A stretch of 64,000 nt of DNA from Flammeovirgaceae bacterium. GTDB taxonomy: Bacteria > Bacteroidota > Bacteroidia > Cytophagales > Cyclobacteriaceae. The position numbers and the translations under genes are program-made. Below, in pieces: positions 56,677-64,000 of this stretch (the first letter of the stretch is position 1; every line of letters starts with the position of its first letter). Under the pieces are notes generated by a model. That model saw nothing but the letters and a program-made list of their open reading frames with translations. It had not been told where the DNA came from and searched no databases. The DNA is taken from positions 744,001-808,000 of the forward strand of contig JADJRT010000001.1 in the NCBI GenBank assembly GCA_016712035.1, written 5' to 3'.

Positions 56677-57390
56677 GAGCATTAATTATTGATGATGAAC
56701 GCCTGGCGCGTAAAGAGCTAAGCAAATTACTGGAGGAACATCCATCTATTGAAATAGTTGGCGAGGCGGTAAATGCGGACGAGGCGGAGCAGATGATCAC
56801 AGAACTTAATCCGGATTTACTCTTTCTAGATATTCAAATGCCTGGACGAACCGGCTTTCAATTATTGGAATCCCTGGAGTCGGTACCCTTGGTGGTATTT
56901 ACTACCGCTTACGATGAATTCGCCTTAAAGGCTTTTGAAGTTAATGCATTGGATTATTTGCTAAAGCCCATTACGGCAGAACGGCTTGAGCGAAGCAATC
57001 CATAAAATAATGGAGAAGGAACGGGCCAAGGCGGGCCGAGGGGCAGGTAAGAAATTAGGTTTGGAGGATCAGGTGTTTGTTAAAGATGGCGAGCGGTGTT
57101 GGTTTGTGAGTCTGGCTAGCATCAGGTTCTTTGAATCAGATGGCAATTATATTAAAGTATACTTTGACACCAACCGTCCGATGATTCATAAATCACTCAA
57201 TGCGTTGGATGACCGGTTAGATGAGCGCGCATTTTTCAGGGCGAGCCGCAAACACATCATCAACCTGAGTTGGGTTGGAAGGTATTGAGCCTTGGTTCAA
57301 TGGGGGTTAATGGTAAAATTAAAAGGCGGTGATAAGGTGGAGGTAAGCCGTAGGCAAGCTGCTAAGTTTAAGGATATGATGAGTTTGTAA
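56673..57390 (+). CDS. LytTR-family response regulator, frameshifts
   Basis: The receiver domain is complete (IIDDERLARKEL, phosphoacceptor LLFLDIQMPGRTGF, FTTAYDEFALKAF, YLLKPITAERL). A frame break near 56985-56995 separates it from the LytTR domain (VFVKDGERCWFVSLASIRFF, FRASRKHIINLSWV). A further break near 57275-57315 separates the C-terminal EGIEPWFNG, LKGGDKVEVSRRQAAKFKDMMSL, ending at TAA 57388-57390. The first break looks like an extra base (LKPITAERLSEAIHKIM after repair). This is the cognate regulator of the kinase directly upstream. About 239 residues when repaired. Confidence 0.83.
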
Positions 57391-57755
57391 TTATTTTAAT
57401 ACCAACTCAACTAATTCCTTTTCCACATTCCAATCTTTAGCCAGTTTTAACATAGCAGTGGCCTCCATCTCCGTAACATAACCTTTTACGTTGTTGGATT
57501 GCCAGACCATATTAATAAGGCTTATGCGTTTATCTTTTGGGTAATCTCCGATGATATTATTTAAGTATGCACGTGCACGATCAAAAGCGGTTATATAGTC
57601 TTGCGCTACAAAATCAAGAGCCCAGGTAAGTTCTTCTTTGGCATCTAAGTCGGAGGAAATTTGATCCAAATCTTTTTTTCTGCTTCGTCCAGTCCATGGT
57701 AATGATAGATTACCGATTTCAGCAACAAATGGATTCTCTTTTCTTCTATGTTCAT
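57391..57755 (-). CDS. Hypothetical protein, helical, one-base frameshift
   Basis: The start at 57755 gives MNIEEKRIHLLLKSVIYHYHG followed by LDEAEKK; adding one base to the T run (plus strand) 57673-57679 joins DLDQISSDLDAKEELTWALDF and the rest, ending in KDWNVEKELVELVLK. The product is about 120 residues, all helical, with no signal peptide. The pattern resembles a tellurite-resistance TerB-like helical domain only loosely, and I do not assign a family. It ends immediately after the convergent LytTR gene. Confidence 0.6.
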
Positions 57756-57786
57756 GGGTGGGTTAAAGTAGCAAATTACGGATAAA

Positions 57787-58929
57787 TCACGATTCAGATT
57801 TTTCACCAACAAAAAGATCTGCGGCTATCCGATCGGCTAATAATTTACCGGACCTGGTAAGATGGATTTTGCCTTTATCAATCGTAATTATGTTCTTAGT
57901 CGAAAGCTGGTTGAGATAGCGATCGTTTTGGGTTCTTAAATCATACTCAAAATGCCTGGTCAGATAGCCTAGGTCACACCCCAGGCTGGTTCGTAACGAT
58001 GTAAAAATGTATTCATTGATTTTATTCTCTGGCGTAAGAACTTCTCTTTCAAAAGGGATACGTCCTTCTTGAAGGGCTTTGCTATAAAGCGCGTTGTTAT
58101 TAACATTAAATTGCCGGCTAATACCATCATACGAATGAGCACTTGGACCAACGCCCAGGTATTTTTTCTGCTGCCAATAGCTGGTGTTGTGTTTTGATTC
58201 ATGACCAGGCAAACAATAGTTTGAAATTTCATATTGGTGATACCCGGCATCATGGAAAAAGTCCATAACCAAGTCGAATTGCATAGCGGCTTGGCTCTCG
58301 TCCATGGCTAATAATTTTCCTTGCTTAGCCCATCGGCCAAATACGGTTTTCTCTTCCACGGTAAGTGAATAAGCCGAAACATGTGTGGGCTTAAGTCGTG
58401 TAACTATTTCAAGATTTTTTTTAAGCAAATCATTGTCTTGGTTAGGGATTGCAAAAATCAGATCAATGCTGATGTTTTTGATGCCGGCATCGTGTGCCAA
58501 TGGAATACAGTTTAAGGCATCCGTGCCTGTGTGGGCACGATTAAGATATTTAAGGACGGTATCATCGAAAGATTGAATACCAATGCTGAGTCGATTGACT
58601 CCTGCTTTATGAAAATAGGCAAGAGTGGTGGGATTAAGATCATCGGGATTTGCCTCAAGCGTGATTTCCGGATTTTCGAATACAGGATAGTTTTTTTTTA
58701 TTGTTGCAAAGATCAATTCGATTTCGGCAGGGGTTAGTAAAGAAGGCGTACCTCCACCCAGATAGATTGTTTCCAGAGACTCACCGCCCAGGTAATCTTT
58801 TTGAATAGCTAATTCATCAACAAGATGTTTGATCAACTCTGTTTTATTATTCTGATTCGTTGAAAAATGAAAGTCGCAGTAATAACAAGCTTGCTTACAA
58901 AAGGGAATATGAATATAGAGACCGGCCAT
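57787..58929 (-). CDS. hemW: HemW-type radical SAM protein (heme chaperone / coproporphyrinogen dehydrogenase-like)
   Basis: I chose ATG 58929, giving MAGLYIHIPFCKQACYYCDFHF, the standard HemW start; an upstream in-frame ATG adds 33 unlikely residues. The CxxxCxxC motif (CKQACYYC) binds the SAM [4Fe-4S] cluster, followed by TIYLGGGTPSLL, LEANPDDL and GVNRLSIGIQSFDD. The C-terminal HemN-like domain contains NINYxxxx-type TSYWQQKKYLGVGPSAHSY. It lacks the extra N-terminal residues of true HemN, so heme trafficking is likelier than coproporphyrinogen oxidation. About 380 residues. Near hemD. Confidence 0.88.
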   Translation of the reverse strand: MAGLYIHIPFCKQACYYCDFHFSTNQNNKTELIKHLVDELAIQKDYLGGESLETIYLGGGTPSLLTPAEIELIFATIKKNYPVFENPEITLEANPDDLNPTTLAYFHKAGVNRLSIGIQSFDDTVLKYLNRAHTGTDALNCIPLAHDAGIKNISIDLIFAIPNQDNDLLKKNLEIVTRLKPTHVSAYSLTVEEKTVFGRWAKQGKLLAMDESQAAMQFDLVMDFFHDAGYHQYEISNYCLPGHESKHNTSYWQQKKYLGVGPSAHSYDGISRQFNVNNNALYSKALQEGRIPFEREVLTPENKINEYIFTSLRTSLGCDLGYLTRHFEYDLRTQNDRYLNQLSTKNIITIDKGKIHLTRSGKLLADRIAADLFVGEKSES

Positions 58930-59005
58930 GCAGCCCAAAGATAACAGATGGAATAACAGTTGAGAGATTTCCTTTAGCCGGACTATTCTGATATTTTTGC
59001 TTCTT

Positions 59006-60085
59006 ATGAAGCATCTAGTTTTAATCATACTTTGTCTATGGGTTATTCAACATGCCTCGGGCCAATCGGAAAATAAGTCCTTTACCCTGCGCGAAGAGTG
59101 GCGTGTGATAGAGAAAGATAGGTATGTGAAGTATTCGGGACAGAAGCGAAATGCTGTTCATTTTACATTAACCAAATCGGAAGGCGGAAGTACCCTGGTA
59201 ATCTTTGATCGGTTAGAGTTCTCCGTTTTTATTAATGGAAAATTAATGACACGATCACGGGATACCATTCGTTGGAAAACCGATAGCCTCTTATCCCGGC
59301 ATCAGGGAAATATCTTTATTAGTGTTTATCAAAATCAGCCTGTTTATTCTCTACAAACTCTATTGGAACGCCCCGTACAGTCTTCCATGTTTGAAAACTC
59401 TACCCGACAGGCAGATTTTTTTAGAGACTTTGTAATTCTAGCTTCTTTTATTTTAATCGCATTATTGGTTGTCCTTTTTAGAATAAATCCACGCCTAACT
59501 TTTGACTATCTGAATGTTCTCAAATTATTTTCTGTCCAGGAGCGGGATGATGCAATAGTGGCCGGTAGAATTGGCTCGAGTGTGAACCTATTCTTTTTTG
59601 GATTTATAAGTTTTTTGTTTAGTCTTATTTTGATAATTATTTTCTATTTGGCGCCTGACCGCATACCGCTGGCAGGAAATTTTATTTTTTATTCGACCCT
59701 ACAAGGCTTTCTTGTATGGCTAGTATTATCGGTGCTGGTTTTTATAATTCTTGTAACGAAATTAATGCTGATTACGGCTTTTGCATTACTCTTTAGTTTG
59801 CGAAGCGCTGTGCGGTTTCAATTTTTTAGCTTTATAAGATTATTATTTGTTACCTCGATGCTGATGGGGGGGCTGGCACTCCTCTATTTTATTTTCCGCA
59901 GCTACAGTTCAGCATTGTATTATAACCTTCTCGTATTGTGTAGTGTTTTCGTTCTGGCCGGTACCTTTTTTTTATTTCTGAAATTATTGACCCGAACTGC
60001 TTTCCCAATTTTTCATTTATTTTCCTACCTTTGCGCAACTGAAATCATCCCATTAATGATTTTGGGGAAAGTGGTATTATTTTAA
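59006..60085 (+). CDS. DUF4271 membrane protein
   Basis: The ATG at 59006 gives signal-like MKHLVLIILCLWVIQHASGQ. About 110 periplasmic residues follow, then seven hydrophobic segments (from about residues 140, 195, 225, 250, 285, 310 and 340). This is the DUF4271 family of Bacteroidota, usually encoded immediately before uroporphyrinogen-III synthase as here (22-base gap). Function unknown; a link with heme synthesis is suggested only by gene order. Confidence 0.8.
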   Translation: MKHLVLIILCLWVIQHASGQSENKSFTLREEWRVIEKDRYVKYSGQKRNAVHFTLTKSEGGSTLVIFDRLEFSVFINGKLMTRSRDTIRWKTDSLLSRHQGNIFISVYQNQPVYSLQTLLERPVQSSMFENSTRQADFFRDFVILASFILIALLVVLFRINPRLTFDYLNVLKLFSVQERDDAIVAGRIGSSVNLFFFGFISFLFSLILIIIFYLAPDRIPLAGNFIFYSTLQGFLVWLVLSVLVFIILVTKLMLITAFALLFSLRSAVRFQFFSFIRLLFVTSMLMGGLALLYFIFRSYSSALYYNLLVLCSVFVLAGTFFLFLKLLTRTAFPIFHLFSYLCATEIIPLMILGKVVLF

Positions 60086-60107
60086 GCCGAACCCGATACG
60101 TGTTGAT

Positions 60108-60884
60108 ATGATAGAAACTGCAACGGATAGAATGCGAAAAGTTAAAAGCATTCTAGTCACACAGGAGGCTCCTACCGATGTAAACTCGCCTTATCTTAAG
60201 CTTGCGGAAAAGTTTAATCTCAAGATTGACTTTCGCCCCTTCATTCAGGTAGAAGCCGTTCCGGTAAAGGAATTCAGAAAGCAAAAAATAGAGATACTCC
60301 AATACACCGCAATCATTTTTACAAGCCGGCATGCGGTAGATCACTTCTTTCAAATTTGTCAGGAGTTAAAAATTGAGATGCCTCCGGAAATGAAATACTT
60401 TTGCATTTCTGATCAAACCTCTAACTACCTGCAGAAGTACATAGTAATCCGAAAAAGAAAAATCTTTTCCGGACTGAAGGACACCAAAGATTTATTGGAA
60501 ATAATAAAAAAACATAAGAACGAGAATTTCCTGTTTCCCTGTTCGGATATCCGTAAGAACGATATCCCCGATTTTCTTACGGAGAATGGATTTGACTTTA
60601 CAGAGGCTATCATGTACCATACGGTTGCCTCTAACCTTAACGATCTTAAAAATGTATACTACGATATCCTGGCTTTTTTCAGTCCCTCGGGTATCAACTC
60701 ACTCTATATTAACTTTCCGGACTTTGTTCAAAACAATACCCGTATAGCTGCCTTTGGTCCTACAACGGCAAAAGCAGTAAGAGACGCAAGTTTGATTCTG
60801 GATATTGAGGCACCGTTGCCCAACGCCCCCTCCATGACGGGTGCTTTGGAAGTTTATATTAAGGCAGCCAACGGAATTAAATAA
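60108..60884 (+). CDS. hemD: Uroporphyrinogen-III synthase
   Basis: HemD closes hydroxymethylbilane into uroporphyrinogen III. The 258-residue protein has the two-domain fold pattern: KSILVTQEAP, YTAIIFTSRHAVDHFFQICQ, the hinge, SDIRKNDIPDFLTENGFDFTEAIMYHTV, FFSPSGINSLY and AAFGPTTAKAVRDASL. The sequence is poorly conserved across bacteria; this form is typical of Bacteroidota. The start is ATG 60108; ATG 60132 (MRKVKSILVTQ) is an alternative. It follows DUF4271. Confidence 0.83.
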   Translation: MIETATDRMRKVKSILVTQEAPTDVNSPYLKLAEKFNLKIDFRPFIQVEAVPVKEFRKQKIEILQYTAIIFTSRHAVDHFFQICQELKIEMPPEMKYFCISDQTSNYLQKYIVIRKRKIFSGLKDTKDLLEIIKKHKNENFLFPCSDIRKNDIPDFLTENGFDFTEAIMYHTVASNLNDLKNVYYDILAFFSPSGINSLYINFPDFVQNNTRIAAFGPTTAKAVRDASLILDIEAPLPNAPSMTGALEVYIKAANGIK

Positions 60885-60945
60885 CTGATTAACTCTTAAG
60901 TTTTTACCAAGACTATCATTTTATTACACTTTAATTACATTCTGA

Positions 60946-60977
60946 TTGAAAGTGTCAATAGAATTAATTTATCTTTA
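60946..60977 (+). promoter_or_regulatory. Candidate promoter of the porP-gldKL cluster
   Basis: TTG (60946-60948) and TATCTTTA (60970-60977) are spaced 21 bases apart, near the Bacteroidota TTG/TAnnTTTG layout with one mismatch in the -7 box. The GTG start of porP follows 21 bases later. Confidence 0.4.
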
Positions 60978-60998
60978 AGTCCTGTTCAATCAGCAACT

Positions 60999-61950
60999 GT
61001 GAAGAAAGTCTATTTTTTAATTTTACTGACCGGAGTATTTTTTAATGAATCGTTTGGTCAGCAAGACCCCTCAATTCACCCAGTACATGTTTAATACCTT
61101 GTATTATAATCCGGGCTATGCGGGAGTGGAGGGGCTCACAAAGATTACAGCTATTCACCGAAGTCAGTGGTTAGGATACGAACCTACCTACGGAGGCGGG
61201 GGGGCACCCACTACTCAAATGGTTAGTCTTACGGCACCTATTAATAAGATCAATAGCGGATTTGGCGCCTATATAGTTAATGATCAGTTAGGTCCACAAA
61301 ATAACCTTCAGGCGCAAGCCTCTTATGCTTACCATCTTGCCTTAAAGGATAGTAAGTTAAGTTTTGGTATTACTACTGGAATTTATTCTCAGACAATTAA
61401 TTTTGATCAATACAGACCTATAGACCCTAATGATCCGTTGTTAAAAAGCTCTGGAAAAGAATCTCAGGTTCGGCCTGATTTAAGCGCTGGTGTTTTTCTA
61501 CAAAAGGAAAAGTATTATGCTGGGGTAAGTTTCAATCACCTGATTAATTCAACTTTTGATTTTGGTTTAAGCCAGCGTAGTTCGTTGGAAACCCACATGT
61601 ATGTAACCGGAGGCTATTATTATCAACTTAATTTTGATGTCAGATTCCAGTTTTCAACCTTAATTAAGTCTGATTTTACGAAAACCACCTTTGACTTAGG
61701 TGGATTAGCCTACTATAAAGATACGATGTGGGGCGGACTAGCGTTTAGACAATCAGAAGCGGCAATATTAATGTTAGGATATAGTTTACTAAAGGACAAA
61801 TCGCTTAAGTTGGGTTACGGATTCGATTATATAGTTAAGGATCAGGATGCTAAGCAACCTACCTCGCATGAATTCATGCTAAGCTATGAATTGCCGGTTA
61901 ACCCCGCTATTGGTAAAAAGGTTGTAAGAACACCGCGTTACCGGCACTAA
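60999..61950 (+). CDS. porP: PorP/SprF-family type IX secretion outer-membrane protein, one-base frameshift
   Basis: The family start is recovered by extending to GTG 60999: MKKVYFLILLTGVFFNESFGQ (signal peptide), then QQDP, then QFTQYMFNTLYYNPGYAG, the hallmark of PorP/SprF. One extra C in CCCC 61067-61070 puts these in different frames; removing it restores about 316 residues. The barrel has SFGITTGIYSQTI, GVSFNHLIN and LGYGFDYIV. PorP binds the GldK/PorE side of the type IX translocon in the outer membrane. Upstream of gldK. Confidence 0.88.
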
Positions 61951-62087
61951 TCAGGTATTTATTTGGGTTTTTTAGAGATTTTGTTCAATTTGGTAGCTCT
62001 GTAATTTAAAAGAAAGGCGAAAAAGAATAACTTTCGGGTCTATATCGTTGGCTTTAGTAACCGAAAGACTGGATCTAATAAAAAAGT

Positions 62088-63206
62088 ATGAAGAAAATAG
62101 TTTCTCAACAGGTTCTGTACTACGCTTTAATTCTGGGAGCCGGCTCACTGGTTGGTGGGTGTGGCCTGCTTGGTGGTGGCAATAAGGGTGGTGATGCCCA
62201 GGGCGAAGTGGTAGGCCAATCCACACTCGAAAGAAGAGAGGGTTGGTCGATGGTCATTCCTTATGGTATGGTGCCAATTCCAGCAGGTACTTTCCACATG
62301 GGTCAGGCTGACGAAGATCCTGCATCTACCCAAATCAACTTCAACAAACAAATTACCATTGGTCCGCTTTTCATGGATGAAACGGAGATCACCCATGACG
62401 AATACCTCCAATTCACAACCTTCTTTTTAGATCCCAACGGAGCTGAAGGCTTGACAAACTTTGACCAAATCGGTCAACAGGAGTTTATGGAGAGATACTA
62501 TCCTGATACCACAGTGTGGATGAAAGATTTCGCTCATCATATGGGAGATCCCTTAGTTGATTATTACTGGCAGCACCCCGGTTATCAGGATTATCCTGTT
62601 GTTGGGGTAAGTTGGGAAGGGGCTAACTTTTTCGGAAAATGGAGATCAGCATTCTTAAATGAATGGCGTCAGGTTAATGGCGGTCAGCCACCTATGCCAT
62701 CCTTCCGTTTGCCGTCTGAAGCCGAGTGGGAATACGCAGCCCGTGGCGGACGCGATATGGCGAAATACCCTTGGGGTAATCCTTATATCCGTAACTCTAA
62801 GGGATGTATGTTGGCAAACTTTAAGCCAGGCCGCGGTAACTTCTATGATGATGGCTTTGCCTACACGGCTCCAGTAGGAATTTATTTCCCTAATGATTAC
62901 GGATTAGTAGATATGTCTGGGAATGTATCAGAATGGTGTCTTGACGATTTCAATCCGGCATCAGTTCCAACAGTATGGGATCTTAACCCACAATACATTG
63001 ACAAGAATGCTTACGATAGCGAAGGCAAATCGAAAGAAAGATATAATGCAAGAAAGGTTGTGCGTGGTGGATCGTGGAAGGATGTAGCCTATTATCTTGA
63101 AACAGGTACCAGAACGTATGAGTATAAAGACTCAACGAGAGCTTATATTGGCTTCCGTTGTGCAATGACCAACTTGGGCCGCTCATCCGGTGCAGAATTT
63201 CAATAA
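62088..63206 (+). CDS. gldK: Gliding motility / type IX secretion lipoprotein GldK
   Basis: A 372-residue lipoprotein with lipobox LVGGC (Cys25), then an FGE/SUMF1-type sulfatase-modifying fold: MVPIPAGTFHMGQADED, FMDETEITHDEYLQF, PVVGVSWEGANFFGKWRS, FRLPSEAEWEYAARGG, DMSGNVSEWCLDDFNP and RKVVRGGSWKD. GldK (PorK) forms the periplasmic ring of the type IX secretion motor with GldN. The gene order porP-gldK-gldL is the usual one. The fold lacks formylglycine-generating activity in known GldK proteins. Confidence 0.92.
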   Translation: MKKIVSQQVLYYALILGAGSLVGGCGLLGGGNKGGDAQGEVVGQSTLERREGWSMVIPYGMVPIPAGTFHMGQADEDPASTQINFNKQITIGPLFMDETEITHDEYLQFTTFFLDPNGAEGLTNFDQIGQQEFMERYYPDTTVWMKDFAHHMGDPLVDYYWQHPGYQDYPVVGVSWEGANFFGKWRSAFLNEWRQVNGGQPPMPSFRLPSEAEWEYAARGGRDMAKYPWGNPYIRNSKGCMLANFKPGRGNFYDDGFAYTAPVGIYFPNDYGLVDMSGNVSEWCLDDFNPASVPTVWDLNPQYIDKNAYDSEGKSKERYNARKVVRGGSWKDVAYYLETGTRTYEYKDSTRAYIGFRCAMTNLGRSSGAEFQ

Positions 63207-63262
63207 TTAAAAACTCTGGTTATATTTATAAAAAATCGGACTAAACTTAAATCTTAAGAACC

Positions 63263-64000
63263 ATGGCAAAGAAAAAAGGCGGATTTGTCTCGTTATTCTT
63301 CACAACCATCATGCCCAAAGTATACGGTATTGGTGCAGCAGTTGTAATTATCGGAGCACTTTTCAAAATCTTACACTTAGAAGGCGCAAACGCAATGTTG
63401 ATGATTGGATTGAGCGTGGAGGCGGGAATCTTCTTCCTTAGTGCATTTGAACCTAAGCATGACGAACCAGATTGGTCAAAAGTATATCCAGAGTTAGCTG
63501 AAGACTATGAAGGACCAGTAAATCAAACGGCTACTCGTATCAGCAACCGTCCTGCTGGTGGCGATTCTCCTCTATTAAAAATTGACGAGATGTTAAAGAC
63601 TGCTAAGGTTGACCAGAATTTATTGGATAACCTCGGTAAAGGTCTTACTAATCTGGCCACTTCGGCTTCTCAAATGAATAATTTATCCAATGCTGCTGTG
63701 GCAACTAATGAATATGCAAAAAATGTTCAGTCTGCTTCTTCGGCTTTGATGGAAATGAATAAGTCTTACGGTACTGCTATGAAGGCCGTTACCGCTATGG
63801 CCGATGCATCAAAGGACACTAGCGAATATCATTCACAGGTGCAGAAGGTTACTAAGAATTTGGCAGCCTTGAATACGATTTATGAAATGGAATTGAAAGA
63901 TGCAGACTCGCATGTGAAGAACATGAATAAATTTTATGAGAGTCTTACAGGCGCTATGCAGGGACTTTCTAAAGTGGGCGAAAATACGACCAAGTTTACT
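63263..64000 (+). CDS. gldL: GldL, type IX secretion motor protein (3' partial)
   Basis: The first 246 residues are visible and the frame runs off the window. Two transmembrane helices lie near residues 15-35 and 41-60 (YGIGAAVVIIGALFKILHLEG and MLMIGLSVEAGIFFLSAF); the Glu in SVEAG is the conserved TM2 acid of the proton-driven motor. A long cytoplasmic coiled coil follows. GldL with GldM powers the type IX machine and gliding. It begins 56 bases after gldK. Confidence 0.93.
   Translation, partial: MAKKKGGFVSLFFTTIMPKVYGIGAAVVIIGALFKILHLEGANAMLMIGLSVEAGIFFLSAFEPKHDEPDWSKVYPELAEDYEGPVNQTATRISNRPAGGDSPLLKIDEMLKTAKVDQNLLDNLGKGLTNLATSASQMNNLSNAAVATNEYAKNVQSASSALMEMNKSYGTAMKAVTAMADASKDTSEYHSQVQKVTKNLAALNTIYEMELKDADSHVKNMNKFYESLTGAMQGLSKVGENTTKFT

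Overview
The window looks like a chromosomal segment of a Bacteroidota bacterium, most likely a Cytophagales/Cyclobacteriaceae-type lineage. The right end carries type IX secretion/gliding genes (porP/sprF-like, gldK, start of gldL). Several intergenic regions have TAnnTTTG -7 boxes. There are four PadR-linked FtsX-type permeases with the 'RFFRWFCHPK' or 'PPKLATHLLHSF' N-terminal signature, a secreted repeat protein with a type IX C-terminal sorting domain, and families restricted to or typical of the phylum (DUF4271, LytS/LytTR pairs).

Layout. 1-8.2 kb: end of a PQQ/cytochrome c alcohol dehydrogenase, a PhyH dioxygenase, DUF2721, purM, a stand-alone FtsX permease, a PQQ-type sugar dehydrogenase and a TrmH methyltransferase. 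8.3-19.8 kb: a methyltransferase, mutS, a LytTR/LytS pair, a small redox group (intradiol dioxygenase, YceI, diheme cytochrome c), a Gfo/Idh oxidoreductase, a fatty-acid desaturase, DUF1572 and lepB. 19.9-23.2 kb: adjacent tryptophanase and tyrosine phenol-lyase genes, then a PTPS/QueD gene. 23.3-26.7 kb: a probable copper-acquisition locus (small Cys protein, Met/His-rich lipoprotein, TonB receptor with a CxxxM site). 26.7-38.9 kb: two PadR-headed modules, each followed by two large FtsX permeases. 39-46.6 kb: a GMC oxidoreductase and a secreted protein with nine 136-residue repeats. 46.6-48 kb: a tRNA-Leu/tRNA-Gly locus with three tandem cassettes, each a small GIY-YIG nuclease gene plus a tRNA-Leu 3' portion. 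48-60.9 kb: PNP, an aldo/keto reductase, a caspase-like protein, uvrA, a second LytS/LytTR pair, hemW, DUF4271 and hemD. 61-64 kb: porP, gldK, gldL.

The most unusual structure is the GIY-YIG/tRNA-Leu array. The last codons and the stop codon of each nuclease gene lie inside a tRNA-derived segment, and the start codon lies a few bases after a tRNA 3' end. This resembles a minimal mobile cassette that uses a tRNA gene as its attachment site.

A caution applies to the whole window. More than a dozen genes, including mutS, uvrA, porP and a tRNA, carry one-base indels. Nearly all are one base too few in a short homopolymer, and restoring it recovers a normal protein. I read this as residual sequencing or assembly error rather than gene decay, and I annotate these genes as full-length loci with the lesion positions noted.
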